Source: Halocynthiibacter namhaensis (GTDB lineage: Bacteria; Pseudomonadota; Alphaproteobacteria; Rhodobacterales; Rhodobacteraceae). Taken from it: a stretch of 64,000 nucleotides of DNA. Of the stretch, positions 48,911-58,414 are shown piece by piece (the stretch's first letter is position 1; the number at the start of each line of letters is the position of its first letter). The notes below the pieces were generated by a model, which saw nothing but the letters and a program-made list of their open reading frames with translations, was not told where the DNA came from and did no database searches. The DNA lies in contig NZ_JWIF01000056.1 in the NCBI RefSeq assembly GCF_000812685.1, positions 531,920 through 595,919 of the forward strand, read 5' to 3'. A program made the position numbers and the translations under genes.

Positions 48911-49151
48911 CGTTTGTGTCCCACTTGTGTGTAAGTGGGTGAACTGAGCTGGACGAGGGGCGATTTGTACAGGCCGTTCAGATGCATTCGTCAACAGTGT
49001 AAGTCTGTATTTGGTTCGTTTGACGTGTTTCACTTTTGAGACAGATCATCGCCGCATTCGTCACAAAGTTGGACCGAAAGATACAACTTATGCGTTAACC
49101 AGAATGCAGATTCATGTTTAAGTTAATCAACGCAACTAAGGAGGCCTACCA

Positions 49152-49406
49152 ATGAAAAAGTCTATTCGCACGTTTACCAGCTGTTTCATGTTTACGATGC
49201 TCGTATGCAACGCGGCCAGTGCCTCTGTTGCGCCGGCTGGTTCGAAGAATACACATCTTGTAGCGATCACGTCGCAGGTATCTGGCAAGTCAAATACACT
49301 TGCCACGAAGGATAGTAACGAAAAATCGCCAGGCACCCCAGTTGTTGCGTTGCAAATAAAGGCGGCGCAAACGCAAAGCAAAGTTTCTAACTCAGGCAAA
49401 CCTTAG
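49152..49406 (+). CDS. Small exported hypothetical protein
   Basis: Not recognised. Very good Shine-Dalgarno (AAGGAGG) before ATG 49152. Signal peptide ends SASA around residue 25, then a 60-residue Ser/Thr/Lys-rich, low-complexity mature part without Cys. 84 aa. Lies in the interruption between rpmD and rplO. Confidence 0.6.
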   Translation: MKKSIRTFTSCFMFTMLVCNAASASVAPAGSKNTHLVAITSQVSGKSNTLATKDSNEKSPGTPVVALQIKAAQTQSKVSNSGKP

Positions 49407-49717
49407 TGCCGCAGGCTTTTGTCGCAAATACACATCGAGCCACACAGAAAAACCGCTGGGACATAATCCCGGCGGTTTTTCTGTGTGGGGAAAGGCCGTT
49501 ATCGGATGCAACGTCGTTCAGTCACGAAGTTCCTGTCCGGGTGATGAATGCACAGTCAAAAATCGGAAAAGTAACGATGCCCGGTTTCGGGAGCTCATTT
49601 CTGTGCCACACGTCCTTAAAGTTGTCACAAAAGACAACGCAAGTGTTTGCTTTGAACAGTTAAACTCTCGTTAAATCTGGTGTTTATTGGTGTCAGGAAA
49701 TTCGAAAGGGAACCGAA
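49407..49717. other. Gap with strong hairpin
   Basis: Contains the 49441-49488 hairpin and a smaller one (GTTGTC ... GACAAC, 49622-49639) just upstream of the next gene. A GTG frame at 49406 runs through the hairpin and has no signal. Confidence 0.5.
49441..49488. terminator. Long bidirectional hairpin terminator
   Basis: CACACAGAAAAACCGC pairs with GCGGTTTTTCTGTGTG, continuing as GGGA/TCCC, loop CATAA; total stem about 22 bp with T-rich or A-rich sides inside the stem. Confidence 0.8.
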
Positions 49718-50101
49718 ATGAAAAACATCGCACTCATTATTAAATCTCTGGTTGTAATTGGACTGACTGTAATGGTGGGTTCGGCCGTGCAGGCAGATTG
49801 TGTCGGCGACAAACAGAAGCATCAGTGTGCTCTTGCGGACGGTGGCAGCTATCAACTCGAGCGCCATGGCCGCACAACACGCGTCAGCGGCATCACGGGT
49901 GAAGGCAAGACCTGGAGCCGTGTCACACGCAAGCAAGGCAATGCAATTGTGGTGATCGGAGAAGATCCCGATGGTACATCCTTCCGTTCACGCAGTGTGA
50001 CGGTTGGCGACCGTACAACCACGACAGTCACCCCGAGCTTCGGCAAGCCATACCAAATCACTTGCCGCGGTGACGATTGTGTCGAACGGTTGACCAAGTA
50101 A
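49718..50101 (+). CDS. Exported hypothetical protein
   Basis: Not recognised. Signal peptide ends AVQA; mature part begins DCVGDKQKHQCALADGGSYQLE and ends CRGDDCVERLTK, with four Cys likely forming two disulfides, and a repetitive Thr/Arg-rich beta core. 127 aa. AAAGGGAACC upstream of ATG. Second small exported protein in the interruption. Confidence 0.65.
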   Translation: MKNIALIIKSLVVIGLTVMVGSAVQADCVGDKQKHQCALADGGSYQLERHGRTTRVSGITGEGKTWSRVTRKQGNAIVVIGEDPDGTSFRSRSVTVGDRTTTTVTPSFGKPYQITCRGDDCVERLTK

Positions 50102-50118
50102 AACGATAACGAGCAGAT

Positions 50119-50164
50119 CGGCATGAGGCTGGAACGAACGTCTACGGTTCCTACCCTCATGCCG
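50119..50164. other. Hairpin after the exported protein gene
   Basis: CGGCATGAGG pairs with CCTCATGCCG; inner GGAAC with GTTCC. No T run, so not a classical terminator; may be a 3' stabilising structure. Confidence 0.55.
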
Positions 50165-50273
50165 GCATAATGCATGGGGGATCTCGGAGGTCCGAGAGCA
50201 TCTTTCAATCGGTGAAACTTAAAGCGCAGAGGGCATAGTCCCTACGGCCGATTGATGCGGCGGATATACCGTG

Positions 50274-50915
50274 TCACTGATCCGTGCCATATATAATCGA
50301 ATCCAGCTGATCTTCTGTTAATGGGATCGGCTGGCTTTGGTCGATAAGTGTCAGGGTCGTTGCCCCGTCCCATTCATATCGTGGGATATATAGGTTTTCG
50401 GGTGCGGGCCCTCTGCGGACTCGGCCAGAAGCGTCGAAATGTGACCCATGACAGGGGCAGAACCAGCCGTTGAATTCACCGGCTTGATCACCAAGAGGCA
50501 CGCAACCCAAATGCGTGCAAACACCTACAAACACCACGTATTTCCCGGCGGGGTCGATGGATCGGTTTTGATCGGTTGCTTCCGTTAGGGGGGATCGAAA
50601 ATCGCGAGGCATAAGACTGACTGCGGAGCTGTGGCGATTGAACGTGTCAATCAGGTCATCCATCGGGGTTGCGCGGGCGTCGATGATTTCCGCTTCTGTG
50701 CGATGTCGTAAAAAAATGGGCTTGCCGCGAAACTTGATCGTAATCTGCTGGCCGGGTTCTAGATCACTGAAGTCGACGCGTACACCGGGGGTGATAGGCT
50801 TTGTCGAGGGGGCAAGGCTTCCGGTTAGCCAGACCAAGGCAGCGCCAGATAATCCGGCGGCCGTTGCGGAGGTCGCATAAAATAGAAAGTCACGCCGAGT
50901 TCTTGTCGAAACCAT
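50274..50915 (-). CDS. Solitary Rieske iron-sulfur protein, bc1-type
   Basis: Homologue of the ubiquinol-cytochrome c reductase Rieske subunit. TRRDFL near the N-terminus resembles a Tat signal followed by a membrane helix; cluster motifs [12 protein letters not shown] and CPCHGSHFD are intact, and [17 protein letters not shown] follows. ATG 50915 gives 213 aa, longer than the 190 aa norm. No cytochrome b or c1 gene adjoins it, and it sits on the opposite strand inside a ribosomal gene run. Either a paralogue or a displaced petA; the position is odd. Confidence 0.88.
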   Translation of the reverse strand: MVSTRTRRDFLFYATSATAAGLSGAALVWLTGSLAPSTKPITPGVRVDFSDLEPGQQITIKFRGKPIFLRHRTEAEIIDARATPMDDLIDTFNRHSSAVSLMPRDFRSPLTEATDQNRSIDPAGKYVVFVGVCTHLGCVPLGDQAGEFNGWFCPCHGSHFDASGRVRRGPAPENLYIPRYEWDGATTLTLIDQSQPIPLTEDQLDSIIYGTDQ

Positions 50916-51086
50916 ACCAACACCAAAGTACTTTTGATAACCGTAGGCCGCAACCATGGCTGCTGCAAGCCGTCAAACCTATGCGCTCTGCGCAATCCGG
51001 CAATGCCAATTATCGCAGTACTGGCTGCGCGCGACTCTCGTTAGGTAACGGTCAACAACATTGACCCGTTAACCGGAGTATCCGCT

Positions 51087-51188
51087 ATGACAATCCTGAA
51101 CAAATTCGCCCGCGCCATTAAATCGGCATTCTCAGCCCCTTGCCCAACTTGGACTGAATACCTGCGCGACGCAAACTCTGCACGTTAA
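51087..51188 (+). CDS. 33-residue ORF
   Basis: ATG 51087, GGAG 9 nt upstream. MTILNKFARAIKSAFSAPC then PTWTEYLRDANSAR: an amphipathic basic helix, a CP turn and a second helix. Too short for a standard caller. Function unknown; it may be a leader or small regulatory protein. Confidence 0.5.
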   Translation: MTILNKFARAIKSAFSAPCPTWTEYLRDANSAR

Positions 51189-51405
51189 GACGCAGAACGG
51201 TTTTTTGCGCCTCTGCAATCGCTTTCCCGGGCTGTGCAGATTTAAAACCATGTCAGAAAATGCGTGGGGGTGGGATCGAGCCTTGCCAGCAGCAAGACTT
51301 CCGTCTAAAAACCCCCGGTGGCCATATGGGCCGCAGAATCAAAACCATTAAGCCGTGGTTGACCCGCTTACGCTTCAGGGGTCACATCCGGCAAGGAGAA
51401 GCGAA

Positions 51406-51879
51406 ATGAAACTGAATGAACTCCGCGACAATCCAGGCGCAACCAAAGCTCGCAAACGCGTAGGCCGTGGTCCTGGTTCCGGCACCGGTAAAATGGGTGG
51501 CCGTGGTATCAAAGGTCAAAAATCCCGTTCAGGTGTTGCGATTAAAGGTTTTGAAGGCGGTCAAATGCCTTTGTACCAACGTCTGCCTAAGCGTGGCTTC
51601 AACAAGCCAAACCGCAAAGCATACGCAGTTGTGAACCTGGGCCTGATCCAGAAATTCATCGACGCGAAAAAGATCGACGTGAAAGCTGCAATCACCGAAG
51701 ACGTGTTGATTTCTTCAGGTCTCGTACGTCGTAAACTCGACGGTATCCGTGTTCTGGCAAAAGGCGAATTGACCGCTAAAGCCAACATCAAAGTGACCGG
51801 CGCGTCCAAGTCTGCTGTTGAAGCAGTTGCTAAAGCAGGTGGTTCACTGACCATCACGGTAGCGGCAGCAGCTGAATAA
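51406..51879 (+). CDS. rplO: 50S ribosomal protein L15
   Basis: [29 protein letters not shown] with Gly-rich basic N-terminus. ATG 51406, preceded by GGAG; a TGACCC/GGGTCA hairpin at about 51360-51384 precedes. 157 aa. Followed by a terminator before secY. Confidence 0.97.
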   Translation: MKLNELRDNPGATKARKRVGRGPGSGTGKMGGRGIKGQKSRSGVAIKGFEGGQMPLYQRLPKRGFNKPNRKAYAVVNLGLIQKFIDAKKIDVKAAITEDVLISSGLVRRKLDGIRVLAKGELTAKANIKVTGASKSAVEAVAKAGGSLTITVAAAAE

Positions 51880-51928
51880 GCACTTGTTTGCGGCCGCTGT
51901 GCCGCTTACATACAATTAAGTTTTTCAG

Positions 51929-51963
51929 ACGCCGCCGCCGGAGAACCGGACGGCGGCGTTTTT
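51929..51963 (+). terminator. Terminator between rplO and secY
   Basis: ACGCCGCCG pairs with CGGCGGCGT, followed by TTTTT. secY must have its own promoter or rely on read-through. Confidence 0.85.
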
Positions 51964-51987
51964 CTTAGAATTGGGAGAGGCCCGGGA

Positions 51988-53343
51988 ATGGCATCTGCAG
52001 CAGAGCAAATGGCGTCAAACATGAGCTGGAGCGCTTTCGGTAAAGCGTCTGAGCTTCGCCAGCGTATTCTTTTTACTCTTGGTTTGTTAATCGTTTACCG
52101 TCTCGGGACATATATCCCGGTTCCTGGTATCGATGGCACCGCACTTCGTGAATTTATGGATCAAGCGGGTTCCGGCATTGCTGGCGTGCTTGGCATGTTC
52201 ACCGGTGGCGCTTTGTCACGCATGGGGATCTTTGCCCTTGGCATCATGCCTTACATTTCAGCGTCGATCATCATTCAGTTGATGACCGCGATGGTTCCAC
52301 AATTGGAACAGCTGAAAAAAGAAGGTGAACAAGGCCGTAAGAAGATCGCGCAATACACACGTTATGGCACGGTGCTCTTGGCGACTTTCCAAGCTTATGG
52401 CTTGGCCGTAAGTCTTGAAGCCGGTGATCTGGCGACGGATCCTGGTCTCTATTTCCGCCTTGCTTGTATGGTTACGCTGGTGGGGGGCACGATGTTCCTG
52501 ATGTGGCTGGGTGAACAAATCACTGCACGCGGCATTGGCAACGGCATTTCTCTGATCATCTTCGTTGGTATCATCGCTGAAATTCCAGCGGCGATTGCGC
52601 AATTCCTAAGCCAAGGCCGTTCCGGCGCGATCAGCCCGGCGGTTATTGTGCTGGTGTTGGTGATGGTCGTGGCCGTGATTGCCTTTGTGGTCTTCATGGA
52701 ACGCGCATTACGGAAGATCCATATTCAATATCCACGTCGCCAAGTTGGCATGAAGGTTTATGACGGCGGTGCTAGCCACCTACCGGTTAAAGTGAACCCA
52801 GCCGGCGTTATCCCTGCGATTTTCGCAAGCTCCCTTTTGCTGCTGCCAACCACCATCGCAACCTTCTCTGGCAACCAAACTGGTCCAGTGATGTCGACAG
52901 TCTTGGCCTACTTCGGCCCCGGTCAGCCGCTGTATCTGCTGTTCTTCGTGTCCATGATCGTTTTCTTTGCGTTTTTCTACACCTTCAACGTGGCGTTTAA
53001 GACGGATGAAGTTGCGGACAATCTGAAGAATCAGAACGGTTTCGTACCCGGAATTCGTCCTGGCAAGAAAACCGCCGAGTATTTGGACTATGTTGTGACC
53101 CGTTTGTTGGTCGTTGGGTCTGCTTACCTTGCGGCAGTTTGTCTCTTGCCCGAGATTTTGCGTTCACAATTGGCAATTCCCTTCTATTTTGGTGGGACTT
53201 CTGTTTTGATCGTGGTTTCCGTGACTATGGATACAATCCAGCAAGTTCAGAGCCACATGCTGGCCCACCAGTATGAAGGCCTGATTGAAAAATCACAGCT
53301 GCGGGGGAAAAAGCGCAGTAAGAAGGGACCAGCCAGACGATGA
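51988..53343 (+). CDS. secY: Preprotein translocase subunit SecY
   Basis: Protein-conducting channel, ten spans. [43 protein letters not shown] and the late [18 protein letters not shown] are family signatures; basic tail. 451 aa. Stop overlaps adk start by 4 nt. Confidence 0.98.
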   Translation: MASAAEQMASNMSWSAFGKASELRQRILFTLGLLIVYRLGTYIPVPGIDGTALREFMDQAGSGIAGVLGMFTGGALSRMGIFALGIMPYISASIIIQLMTAMVPQLEQLKKEGEQGRKKIAQYTRYGTVLLATFQAYGLAVSLEAGDLATDPGLYFRLACMVTLVGGTMFLMWLGEQITARGIGNGISLIIFVGIIAEIPAAIAQFLSQGRSGAISPAVIVLVLVMVVAVIAFVVFMERALRKIHIQYPRRQVGMKVYDGGASHLPVKVNPAGVIPAIFASSLLLLPTTIATFSGNQTGPVMSTVLAYFGPGQPLYLLFFVSMIVFFAFFYTFNVAFKTDEVADNLKNQNGFVPGIRPGKKTAEYLDYVVTRLLVVGSAYLAAVCLLPEILRSQLAIPFYFGGTSVLIVVSVTMDTIQQVQSHMLAHQYEGLIEKSQLRGKKRSKKGPARR

Positions 53344-53921
53344 ACATTATTCTTCTCGGCCCACCAGGGGCAGGTAAAGGAACGCAAGCGCAGCATCTAG
53401 TGGAGACACGGAATATGGTGCAGCTTTCAACCGGTGACATGCTGCGCGAAGCACGCACATCCGGCACAGATATGGGCAATAAAGTTGCCGCTGTGATGGA
53501 TGCGGGCGAATTGGTGACCGATGAGATCGTGATTGGTCTGATCCGTGAAAAGCTGGAAGCTGGCAACAAGGGCGGGGGGTTCATTTTTGATGGTTTCCCA
53601 CGCACTTTGATGCAGGCTGTCGCACTGGAAAAACTTCTGGAAGAGACCGGCCAATCCTTGGATGCCGCAATTGAGTTGCGGGTTCGTGACGAAGCGCTGG
53701 TTCAGCGCATTCTGAACCGGGCTGTCGAAGCGGTTGCTGCGGGTGGCGAAGCGCGCGCTGACGATAATGAAGAAAGCCTGCGCACCCGTCTGATGGAATA
53801 CTACAAAAAGACGGCACCTTTGCTTGGATACTACTTCGCAAAGGAAAAACTGCAACGCGTTGACGGCCTTGCCGACATTCCCGTTGTTCAGGCGTCCATC
53901 TCGGCGATCTTGGATAAATAA
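53340..53921 (+). CDS. adk: Adenylate kinase
   Basis: AMP + ATP interconversion. P-loop [38 protein letters not shown]. 193 aa: the LID domain is reduced to a short loop ([15 protein letters not shown]), a form found in alphaproteobacteria, compared with 214 aa in E. coli. Followed by a terminator. Confidence 0.97.
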   Translation: MNIILLGPPGAGKGTQAQHLVETRNMVQLSTGDMLREARTSGTDMGNKVAAVMDAGELVTDEIVIGLIREKLEAGNKGGGFIFDGFPRTLMQAVALEKLLEETGQSLDAAIELRVRDEALVQRILNRAVEAVAAGGEARADDNEESLRTRLMEYYKKTAPLLGYYFAKEKLQRVDGLADIPVVQASISAILDK

Positions 53922-53942
53922 ACTTCTGTCTGATAGACATCT

Positions 53943-53975
53943 AAGGCTCTGACGTTTGCGCGTCGGAGCCTTTTT
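53943..53975 (+). terminator. Terminator after adk
   Basis: AAGGCTCTGACG pairs with CGTCGGAGCCTT (one wobble) and ends in TTTTT. Confidence 0.88.
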
Positions 53976-54203
53976 GTATCTGATGTGCATGTAGGCAAGG
54001 CTGTGAGGGATTCCTGGCTTGACCTATCTTAGAAAACCCCATAATCAGCATTATCCCGCAAGGGATTATGATTCTGCCTAGGTTACACTTGGGTTGAATA
54101 TATCACCTGAATTCAGCTGCGGCCCGGCGCGTTCACGCTTCGGGCTTACGTTGTGAAAAAAGGTTCCGGTATTACGGAATCGCAACGAAAAGGAATATGA
54201 CAC

Positions 54204-54572
54204 TTGGCACGTATTGCCGGCGTTAACATCCCGACCCATAAACGGGTCCCGATCGCCCTGACTTACATCACCGGAATTGGCACGACTTCTGCCGAAGCTA
54301 TCTGTGAAGCTGTTAAAATCGACGTAACCCGTCGTGTTAACGAACTTTCAGACGCAGAAATTCTTGCAATTCGTGAACACATCGACGCAACGTACAAAGT
54401 TGAAGGCGACCTGCGCCGCGAAGTGACTATGAACATCAAACGTTTGATGGATCTTGGTTGCTACCGTGGTCTGCGTCACCGTCGTGGCCTGCCTGTTCGC
54501 GGTCAACGTACATCTACTAACGCTCGTACTCGCAAAGGTCCTGCAAAGGCCATTGCTGGTAAGAAGAAGTAA
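54204..54572 (+). CDS. rpsM: 30S ribosomal protein S13
   Basis: [21 protein letters not shown] start; TTG 54204 is the only start consistent with the conserved N-terminus (the nearby ATG is out of frame), with AAAGGAA upstream. [25 protein letters not shown] near the end. 122 aa. Confidence 0.97.
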   Translation: MARIAGVNIPTHKRVPIALTYITGIGTTSAEAICEAVKIDVTRRVNELSDAEILAIREHIDATYKVEGDLRREVTMNIKRLMDLGCYRGLRHRRGLPVRGQRTSTNARTRKGPAKAIAGKKK

Positions 54573-54588
54573 AGGGAGGGTTTGATCA

Positions 54589-54981
54589 ATGGCACGCGAT
54601 AAAACAACTCGTACGAAGAAAAAAGAGCGCAAGAATATTGCCTCTGGTGTTGCACACGTGAACTCTTCGTTCAACAACACAAAAATCCTGATCTCTGACG
54701 TTCAGGGTAACGCAATTGCATGGTCCTCTGCTGGTACCATGGGCTTTAAAGGCTCACGGAAATCCACACCTTATGCGGCACAAATGGCTGCAGAAGACGC
54801 TGGTAAAAAGGCACAGGAACATGGTGTTAAAACACTAGAAGTTGAAGTTCAGGGTCCAGGTTCTGGTCGTGAATCCGCACTTCGCGCTTTGGCCGCATTG
54901 GGCCTGAACGTCACATCGATCCGTGACGTAACACCAATCGCACACAACGGTTGCCGCCCACCAAAGCGTCGCCGCGTATAA
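54589..54981 (+). CDS. rpsK: 30S ribosomal protein S11
   Basis: Basic N-terminus, then [35 protein letters not shown] and CRPPKRRRV end. 130 aa. Confidence 0.98.
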   Translation: MARDKTTRTKKKERKNIASGVAHVNSSFNNTKILISDVQGNAIAWSSAGTMGFKGSRKSTPYAAQMAAEDAGKKAQEHGVKTLEVEVQGPGSGRESALRALAALGLNVTSIRDVTPIAHNGCRPPKRRRV

Positions 54982-54996
54982 GCGTTTACGACTTTT

Positions 54997-55029
54997 CCAG
55001 GCTCATGGTTTCATGAGCCTGGATTTTGC
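54997..55029 (+). terminator. Terminator or attenuator between rpsK and rpoA
   Basis: CCAGGCTCATG and CATGAGCCTGG form a perfect 11-bp stem, loop GTTT, followed by ATTTTGCATTTT. Confidence 0.7.
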
Positions 55030-55045
55030 ATTTTAAACCTCGGGC

Positions 55046-55074
55046 GTTTCTGGTCAGGGACATGGTCCAGAAAC
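55046..55074 (+). other. Leader hairpin of rpoA
   Basis: GTTTCTGG pairs with CCAGAAAC around a 13-nt loop directly before the GGAGG site, so it may affect rpoA translation. Confidence 0.5.
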
Positions 55075-55093
55075 AAGAATGGAGGCTCTACGC

Positions 55094-56110
55094 ATGATCC
55101 ACAAAAATTGGCAGGAACTTATCAAGCCAACGCAGCTTGAAGTGAAACCAGGCAACGATCCAGCGCGTCAAGCGACTGTGATTGCTGAACCGCTTGAGCG
55201 CGGCTTCGGCCTGACTATGGGCAACGCTTTGCGTCGTGTTCTGCTGTCATCCCTTCAGGGTGCTGCAATCACGTCTGTGCAAATCGATAACGTCCTGCAT
55301 GAATTCTCATCCGTTGCTGGCGTACGTGAAGACGTAACCGACATCGTGCTGAACCTCAAAGGTGTTGCACTGCGCATGGAAGCCGAAGGGCCCAAGCGTG
55401 TGTCTATCTCTGCAAATGGCCCAGCTGTTGTGACTGCTGGTGACATTTCTGAGAGCGCTGGTATTGAAGTTCTCAACAAAGAACACGTGATCTGTCACCT
55501 TGATGACGGTGCTGATCTGTACATGGAACTGACCGTTGATACCGGTAAGGGCTATGTTGCTGCTGAGAAGAACAAACCAGAAGATGCACCAATTGGTCTT
55601 ATTCCAATCGATGCGATCTACTCTCCAGTGAAAAAAGTTTCATATGACGTTCAACCGACCCGCGAAGGTCAGGTTCTGGATTATGACAAACTGACACTGA
55701 AACTGGAAACTGACGGTTCTATCACGCCTGATGATGCTGTGGCGTTCGCTGCGCGCATCCTGCAAGATCAGCTGTCTATCTTCGTGAACTTCGATGAGCC
55801 AGAAGCGGCTTCCCGTCAGGAAGAAGACGATGGCCTCGAGTTCAACCCACTTCTGCTGAAGAAAGTGGATGAGCTGGAACTGTCTGTCCGTTCTGCAAAC
55901 TGCCTGAAAAACGACAACATCGTTTACATCGGCGATCTCATCCAAAAGACCGAAGCAGAAATGCTGCGCACGCCAAACTTCGGCCGCAAGTCTCTGAACG
56001 AGATCAAAGAAGTGCTTTCTGGCATGGCGCTGTACCTCGGTATGGATGTCGAAGAATGGCCACCAGAGAACATCGAAGATCTGGCGAAGAAATTCGAAGA
56101 TCAGTTCTAA
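55094..56110 (+). CDS. rpoA: RNA polymerase alpha subunit
   Basis: Assembly platform of RNA polymerase. N-terminal domain: [24 protein letters not shown]-terminal domain [13 protein letters not shown] and [10 protein letters not shown] for UP-element/activator contacts. ATG 55094 has GGAGG 8 nt upstream, better than 55079. 338 aa. Confidence 0.98.
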   Translation: MIHKNWQELIKPTQLEVKPGNDPARQATVIAEPLERGFGLTMGNALRRVLLSSLQGAAITSVQIDNVLHEFSSVAGVREDVTDIVLNLKGVALRMEAEGPKRVSISANGPAVVTAGDISESAGIEVLNKEHVICHLDDGADLYMELTVDTGKGYVAAEKNKPEDAPIGLIPIDAIYSPVKKVSYDVQPTREGQVLDYDKLTLKLETDGSITPDDAVAFAARILQDQLSIFVNFDEPEAASRQEEDDGLEFNPLLLKKVDELELSVRSANCLKNDNIVYIGDLIQKTEAEMLRTPNFGRKSLNEIKEVLSGMALYLGMDVEEWPPENIEDLAKKFEDQF

Positions 56111-56262
56111 GAACGATTACGAATTGACGGGGTATGCCAATCGGTGTACCCCGCCACAAATGCCCGTTCTAGCGGGGAATATCTGGGCATATCGCCCCAA
56201 GGAGAGCACCTGACACGCATCAGGGGCCAGACAAAGCAAAACACGTTTAAAGGACTAAATAC

Positions 56263-56682
56263 ATGCGCCACGCAAGAGGCTACCGCCGTCTAAACCGTAC
56301 TCACGAACACCGCAAAGCCCTGTTTTCAAACATGGCTGGTTCCTTGATTGAGCACGAGCAAATCAAAACTACATTGCCAAAAGCGAAAGAGCTTCGCCCG
56401 GTAATTGAAAAACTCATCACACTCGCGAAACGCGGTGATCTGCATGCGCGCCGTCAGGCTGCTGCACAGCTGAAGCAAGACAAAGATGTTGCGAAACTCT
56501 TTGAAATCCTCGGCCCACGTTACAAAGACCGCCAAGGTGGCTATGTACGTGTTCTTAAAGCAGGTTTCCGCTACGGTGACATGGCGCCAATGGCGATCAT
56601 CGAATTCGTAGAGCGCGACATGGACGCAAAAGGCGCAGCTGACAAAGCGCGCGTTGCAGCGGAAGAAGTTTCCGAATCATAA
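56263..56682 (+). CDS. rplQ: 50S ribosomal protein L17
   Basis: [24 protein letters not shown] and [18 protein letters not shown]. 139 aa. Last gene of the alpha operon; terminator follows. Confidence 0.98.
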   Translation: MRHARGYRRLNRTHEHRKALFSNMAGSLIEHEQIKTTLPKAKELRPVIEKLITLAKRGDLHARRQAAAQLKQDKDVAKLFEILGPRYKDRQGGYVRVLKAGFRYGDMAPMAIIEFVERDMDAKGAADKARVAAEEVSES

Positions 56683-56703
56683 TGTGATCTCGCATCGAAA
56701 TTG

Positions 56704-56733
56704 AAAAAGCCTCGCTATTCGCGAGGCTTTTTT
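56704..56733 (+). terminator. Terminator of rplQ operon
   Basis: AAAAAGCCTCGC pairs with GCGAGGCTTTTT, loop TATTC, T run of six. Confidence 0.9.
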
Positions 56734-56762
56734 CGTTCAAATTCAATTAGATTCGCGCATAA

Positions 56763-56927
56763 TTATTTGCGAGGGCGACTTAGGGCCGACTCTTCTACTT
56801 TATGGATGAATTGGTTGAGTTGCGCATCAGAACTTTGCGAAGTGGTCAAAAACTCCAATAAACCAAGGCGCACGCCCTCTGGTAGTGTTGTAAGTTTCGC
56901 AAAAATATCGGGGATTTGTCTATCCAA
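56763..56927 (-). CDS. Possible 54-residue protein opposite luxR
   Basis: TTG 56927 with GAGA upstream. Frame reads LDRQIPDIFAKLTTLPEGVR, then LGLLEFLTTSQSSDAQLNQF and ends HKVEESALSRPRK. Helical and protein-like, but a weak start. In another frame the same DNA gives a 38-residue MSNYEKR-type ORF. Function unknown. Confidence 0.35.
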   Translation of the reverse strand: MDRQIPDIFAKLTTLPEGVRLGLLEFLTTSQSSDAQLNQFIHKVEESALSRPRK

Positions 56928-56990
56928 CGGTTTTCTCGATTTCGTTTTTCGTAATTTGACATCAATTTAAGGTTGACGAATTTTCTGGCA

Positions 56991-57010
56991 ACTTGTCTAA
57001 AAAGACATGT
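56991..57010. promoter_or_regulatory. Candidate lux box over the luxR start
   Basis: ACTTGTCT-AAAA-AGACATGT: 8-nt arms with one mismatch, 20 bp in total, the size of LuxR-family operators. It covers the ATG at 57007, which suggests autorepression of luxR. A possible -35 (TTGACA, 56956-56961) lies upstream. Confidence 0.45.
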
Positions 57011-57618
57011 CGATAAAATCATCAGTAGATCTTGAACTTCAAAAATTGGGCCAACTGGCGCCATCTGGCTACTTTCTTGGCCTGCATATTCGATTTGCGT
57101 CTGCCTTGATGCAATTCTCCACTTACAGCCAGGCATGGCTCGATCATTACACCGAGCAAGCCTATGCACTTAGAGATCCAACTATCGCTTGGGGCTTTTG
57201 CACTGAAGGCTCAAGCCGTTGGTCTGAGTTCGGTATCCCGGATACATTTGGCGTCTTAGCTGATGCAGCGACACATGGTTTGAAATTCGGGCTTACGATT
57301 TCTTGTGGGCCGGTGCGTTCGCGAACCATCGCCAGTTTTTCCCGATCTGATCGGGAATTCGAAGACAGCGAGATCGAGCAGATCTCGCAAATAGTTCGCC
57401 GGTTGCACGACATCGTGGAGCCGCCGGAGAGCCTAACGAAGGCTCAAATCGAAGCTCTGCGTCTGATTGCCAGCGGGGACCGCCACGCGGCCGCAGCAGC
57501 CACACTCAATATATCTGAGAGTGCTTTGAAAGCCCGACTGACTGGGGCTCGGGATAAGTTACATGCCCGTACGACCGCCGAAGCAATTCAACGAGCAAAG
57601 GACTATAGGCTGCTATAA
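57007..57618 (+). CDS. LuxR-family quorum-sensing regulator
   Basis: Acyl-homoserine-lactone responsive transcription factor. Autoinducer domain residues equivalent to TraR W57, Y61, D70, P71, W85 are W44, Y48, D57, P58, W72 with identical spacing, and a Gly follows at about 101. C-terminal HTH: LTKAQIEALRLIASGDRHAAAAATLNISESALKARL, somewhat unlike the consensus (GDRH for GKS). 203 aa, shorter than the usual 240. Directly upstream of luxI. No good Shine-Dalgarno at ATG 57007. Confidence 0.88.
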   Translation: MSIKSSVDLELQKLGQLAPSGYFLGLHIRFASALMQFSTYSQAWLDHYTEQAYALRDPTIAWGFCTEGSSRWSEFGIPDTFGVLADAATHGLKFGLTISCGPVRSRTIASFSRSDREFEDSEIEQISQIVRRLHDIVEPPESLTKAQIEALRLIASGDRHAAAAATLNISESALKARLTGARDKLHARTTAEAIQRAKDYRLL

Positions 57619-57671
57619 GCGGGTCGGTTCGCGTTGTTAATTTTTCGCAGTTTTGCACTGGGGAAATCAAC

Positions 57672-58259
57672 ATGCAAACCACTACACTTTCGTTCGAAAA
57701 TTTACACAACCATGGGGAGCTATTCGCGAATTTTTTTCGCGCAAGGAAGCAAAGCTTTATAGTCCAGAAGAACTGGGATTTGCCCGAAGCTTTGGACATG
57801 GAATACGATCAATACGACACGCCCGCTAGTCGTTGGATCGCCATTCACGAATTCGGCGAGGTCTATGCCGGTATTCGCCTGACCCCAACCACAATGAAAT
57901 GCGGTATGTACAGCTATATGATCCGTGACGCGCAACGGGGGCTGCTTGGTACGATACCTGAGGATCTGCTCTATGAGGAAGCGCCGGTAGACGAGCAAAC
58001 TTGGGAATGTACCCGGGTGTTTGTTTCCCACACGACACCACAACGGATTCGCCGACGCGTGCATGCGCTGATGGTGGCCGCAATGTTGAAGGGATCGCGC
58101 GAACAAGGGGCGTCAAAGTTGATCACATTGACAGCATCCAACTGGCCACGTTGGTTTGGTCGCTGTGGCTTGGATGCCAAAGCGGTGGGGCGCGAAATGT
58201 TCATTGGGGACGGTGATTACCAATGTGTGATGATCGACCTCACGTCTAATCTTCACTAG
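57672..58259 (+). CDS. Acyl-homoserine-lactone synthase (LuxI family)
   Basis: Makes the autoinducer from SAM and acyl-ACP. Conserved residues present: R25, F29, W35, E44, D46, D49 (MEYDQYD), R69, E112 and R115 (WECTR). 195 aa. Adjacent luxR indicates a complete circuit; acyl chain length not predictable. A weak dyad (about 57646-57666) lies before its start. Confidence 0.93.
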   Translation: MQTTTLSFENLHNHGELFANFFRARKQSFIVQKNWDLPEALDMEYDQYDTPASRWIAIHEFGEVYAGIRLTPTTMKCGMYSYMIRDAQRGLLGTIPEDLLYEEAPVDEQTWECTRVFVSHTTPQRIRRRVHALMVAAMLKGSREQGASKLITLTASNWPRWFGRCGLDAKAVGREMFIGDGDYQCVMIDLTSNLH

Positions 58260-58307
58260 CGCAATAACAATATTGGGTTATCAGGTGTTTATTTACGAAT
58301 ACGTCCT

Positions 58308-58331
58308 AGCCTGCTCTGTATAGGGCAGGCT
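58308..58331 (+). other. Hairpin after luxI
   Basis: AGCCTGC pairs with GCAGGCT around a 10-nt loop; no T run. Confidence 0.5.
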
Positions 58332-58414
58332 GGTATCGCTTGATGCATGGAAGGCTCTTTCCATTTCCGATTGATGCAGGGTAAGTTGTTTCTTGAGTCC
58401 GCAGGAGGAACTTC

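Larger units (their letters stand above)
56683..57006. other. Gap between rplQ and luxR
   Basis: 324 bp: the rplQ terminator, a possible small minus-strand ORF (56763-56927) and the luxR promoter region. Confidence 0.5.

Noticed and set aside
49406..49663. 85-codon GTG frame after the small exported protein
   Set aside because: Runs through the strong 49441-49488 hairpin and has no start signal.
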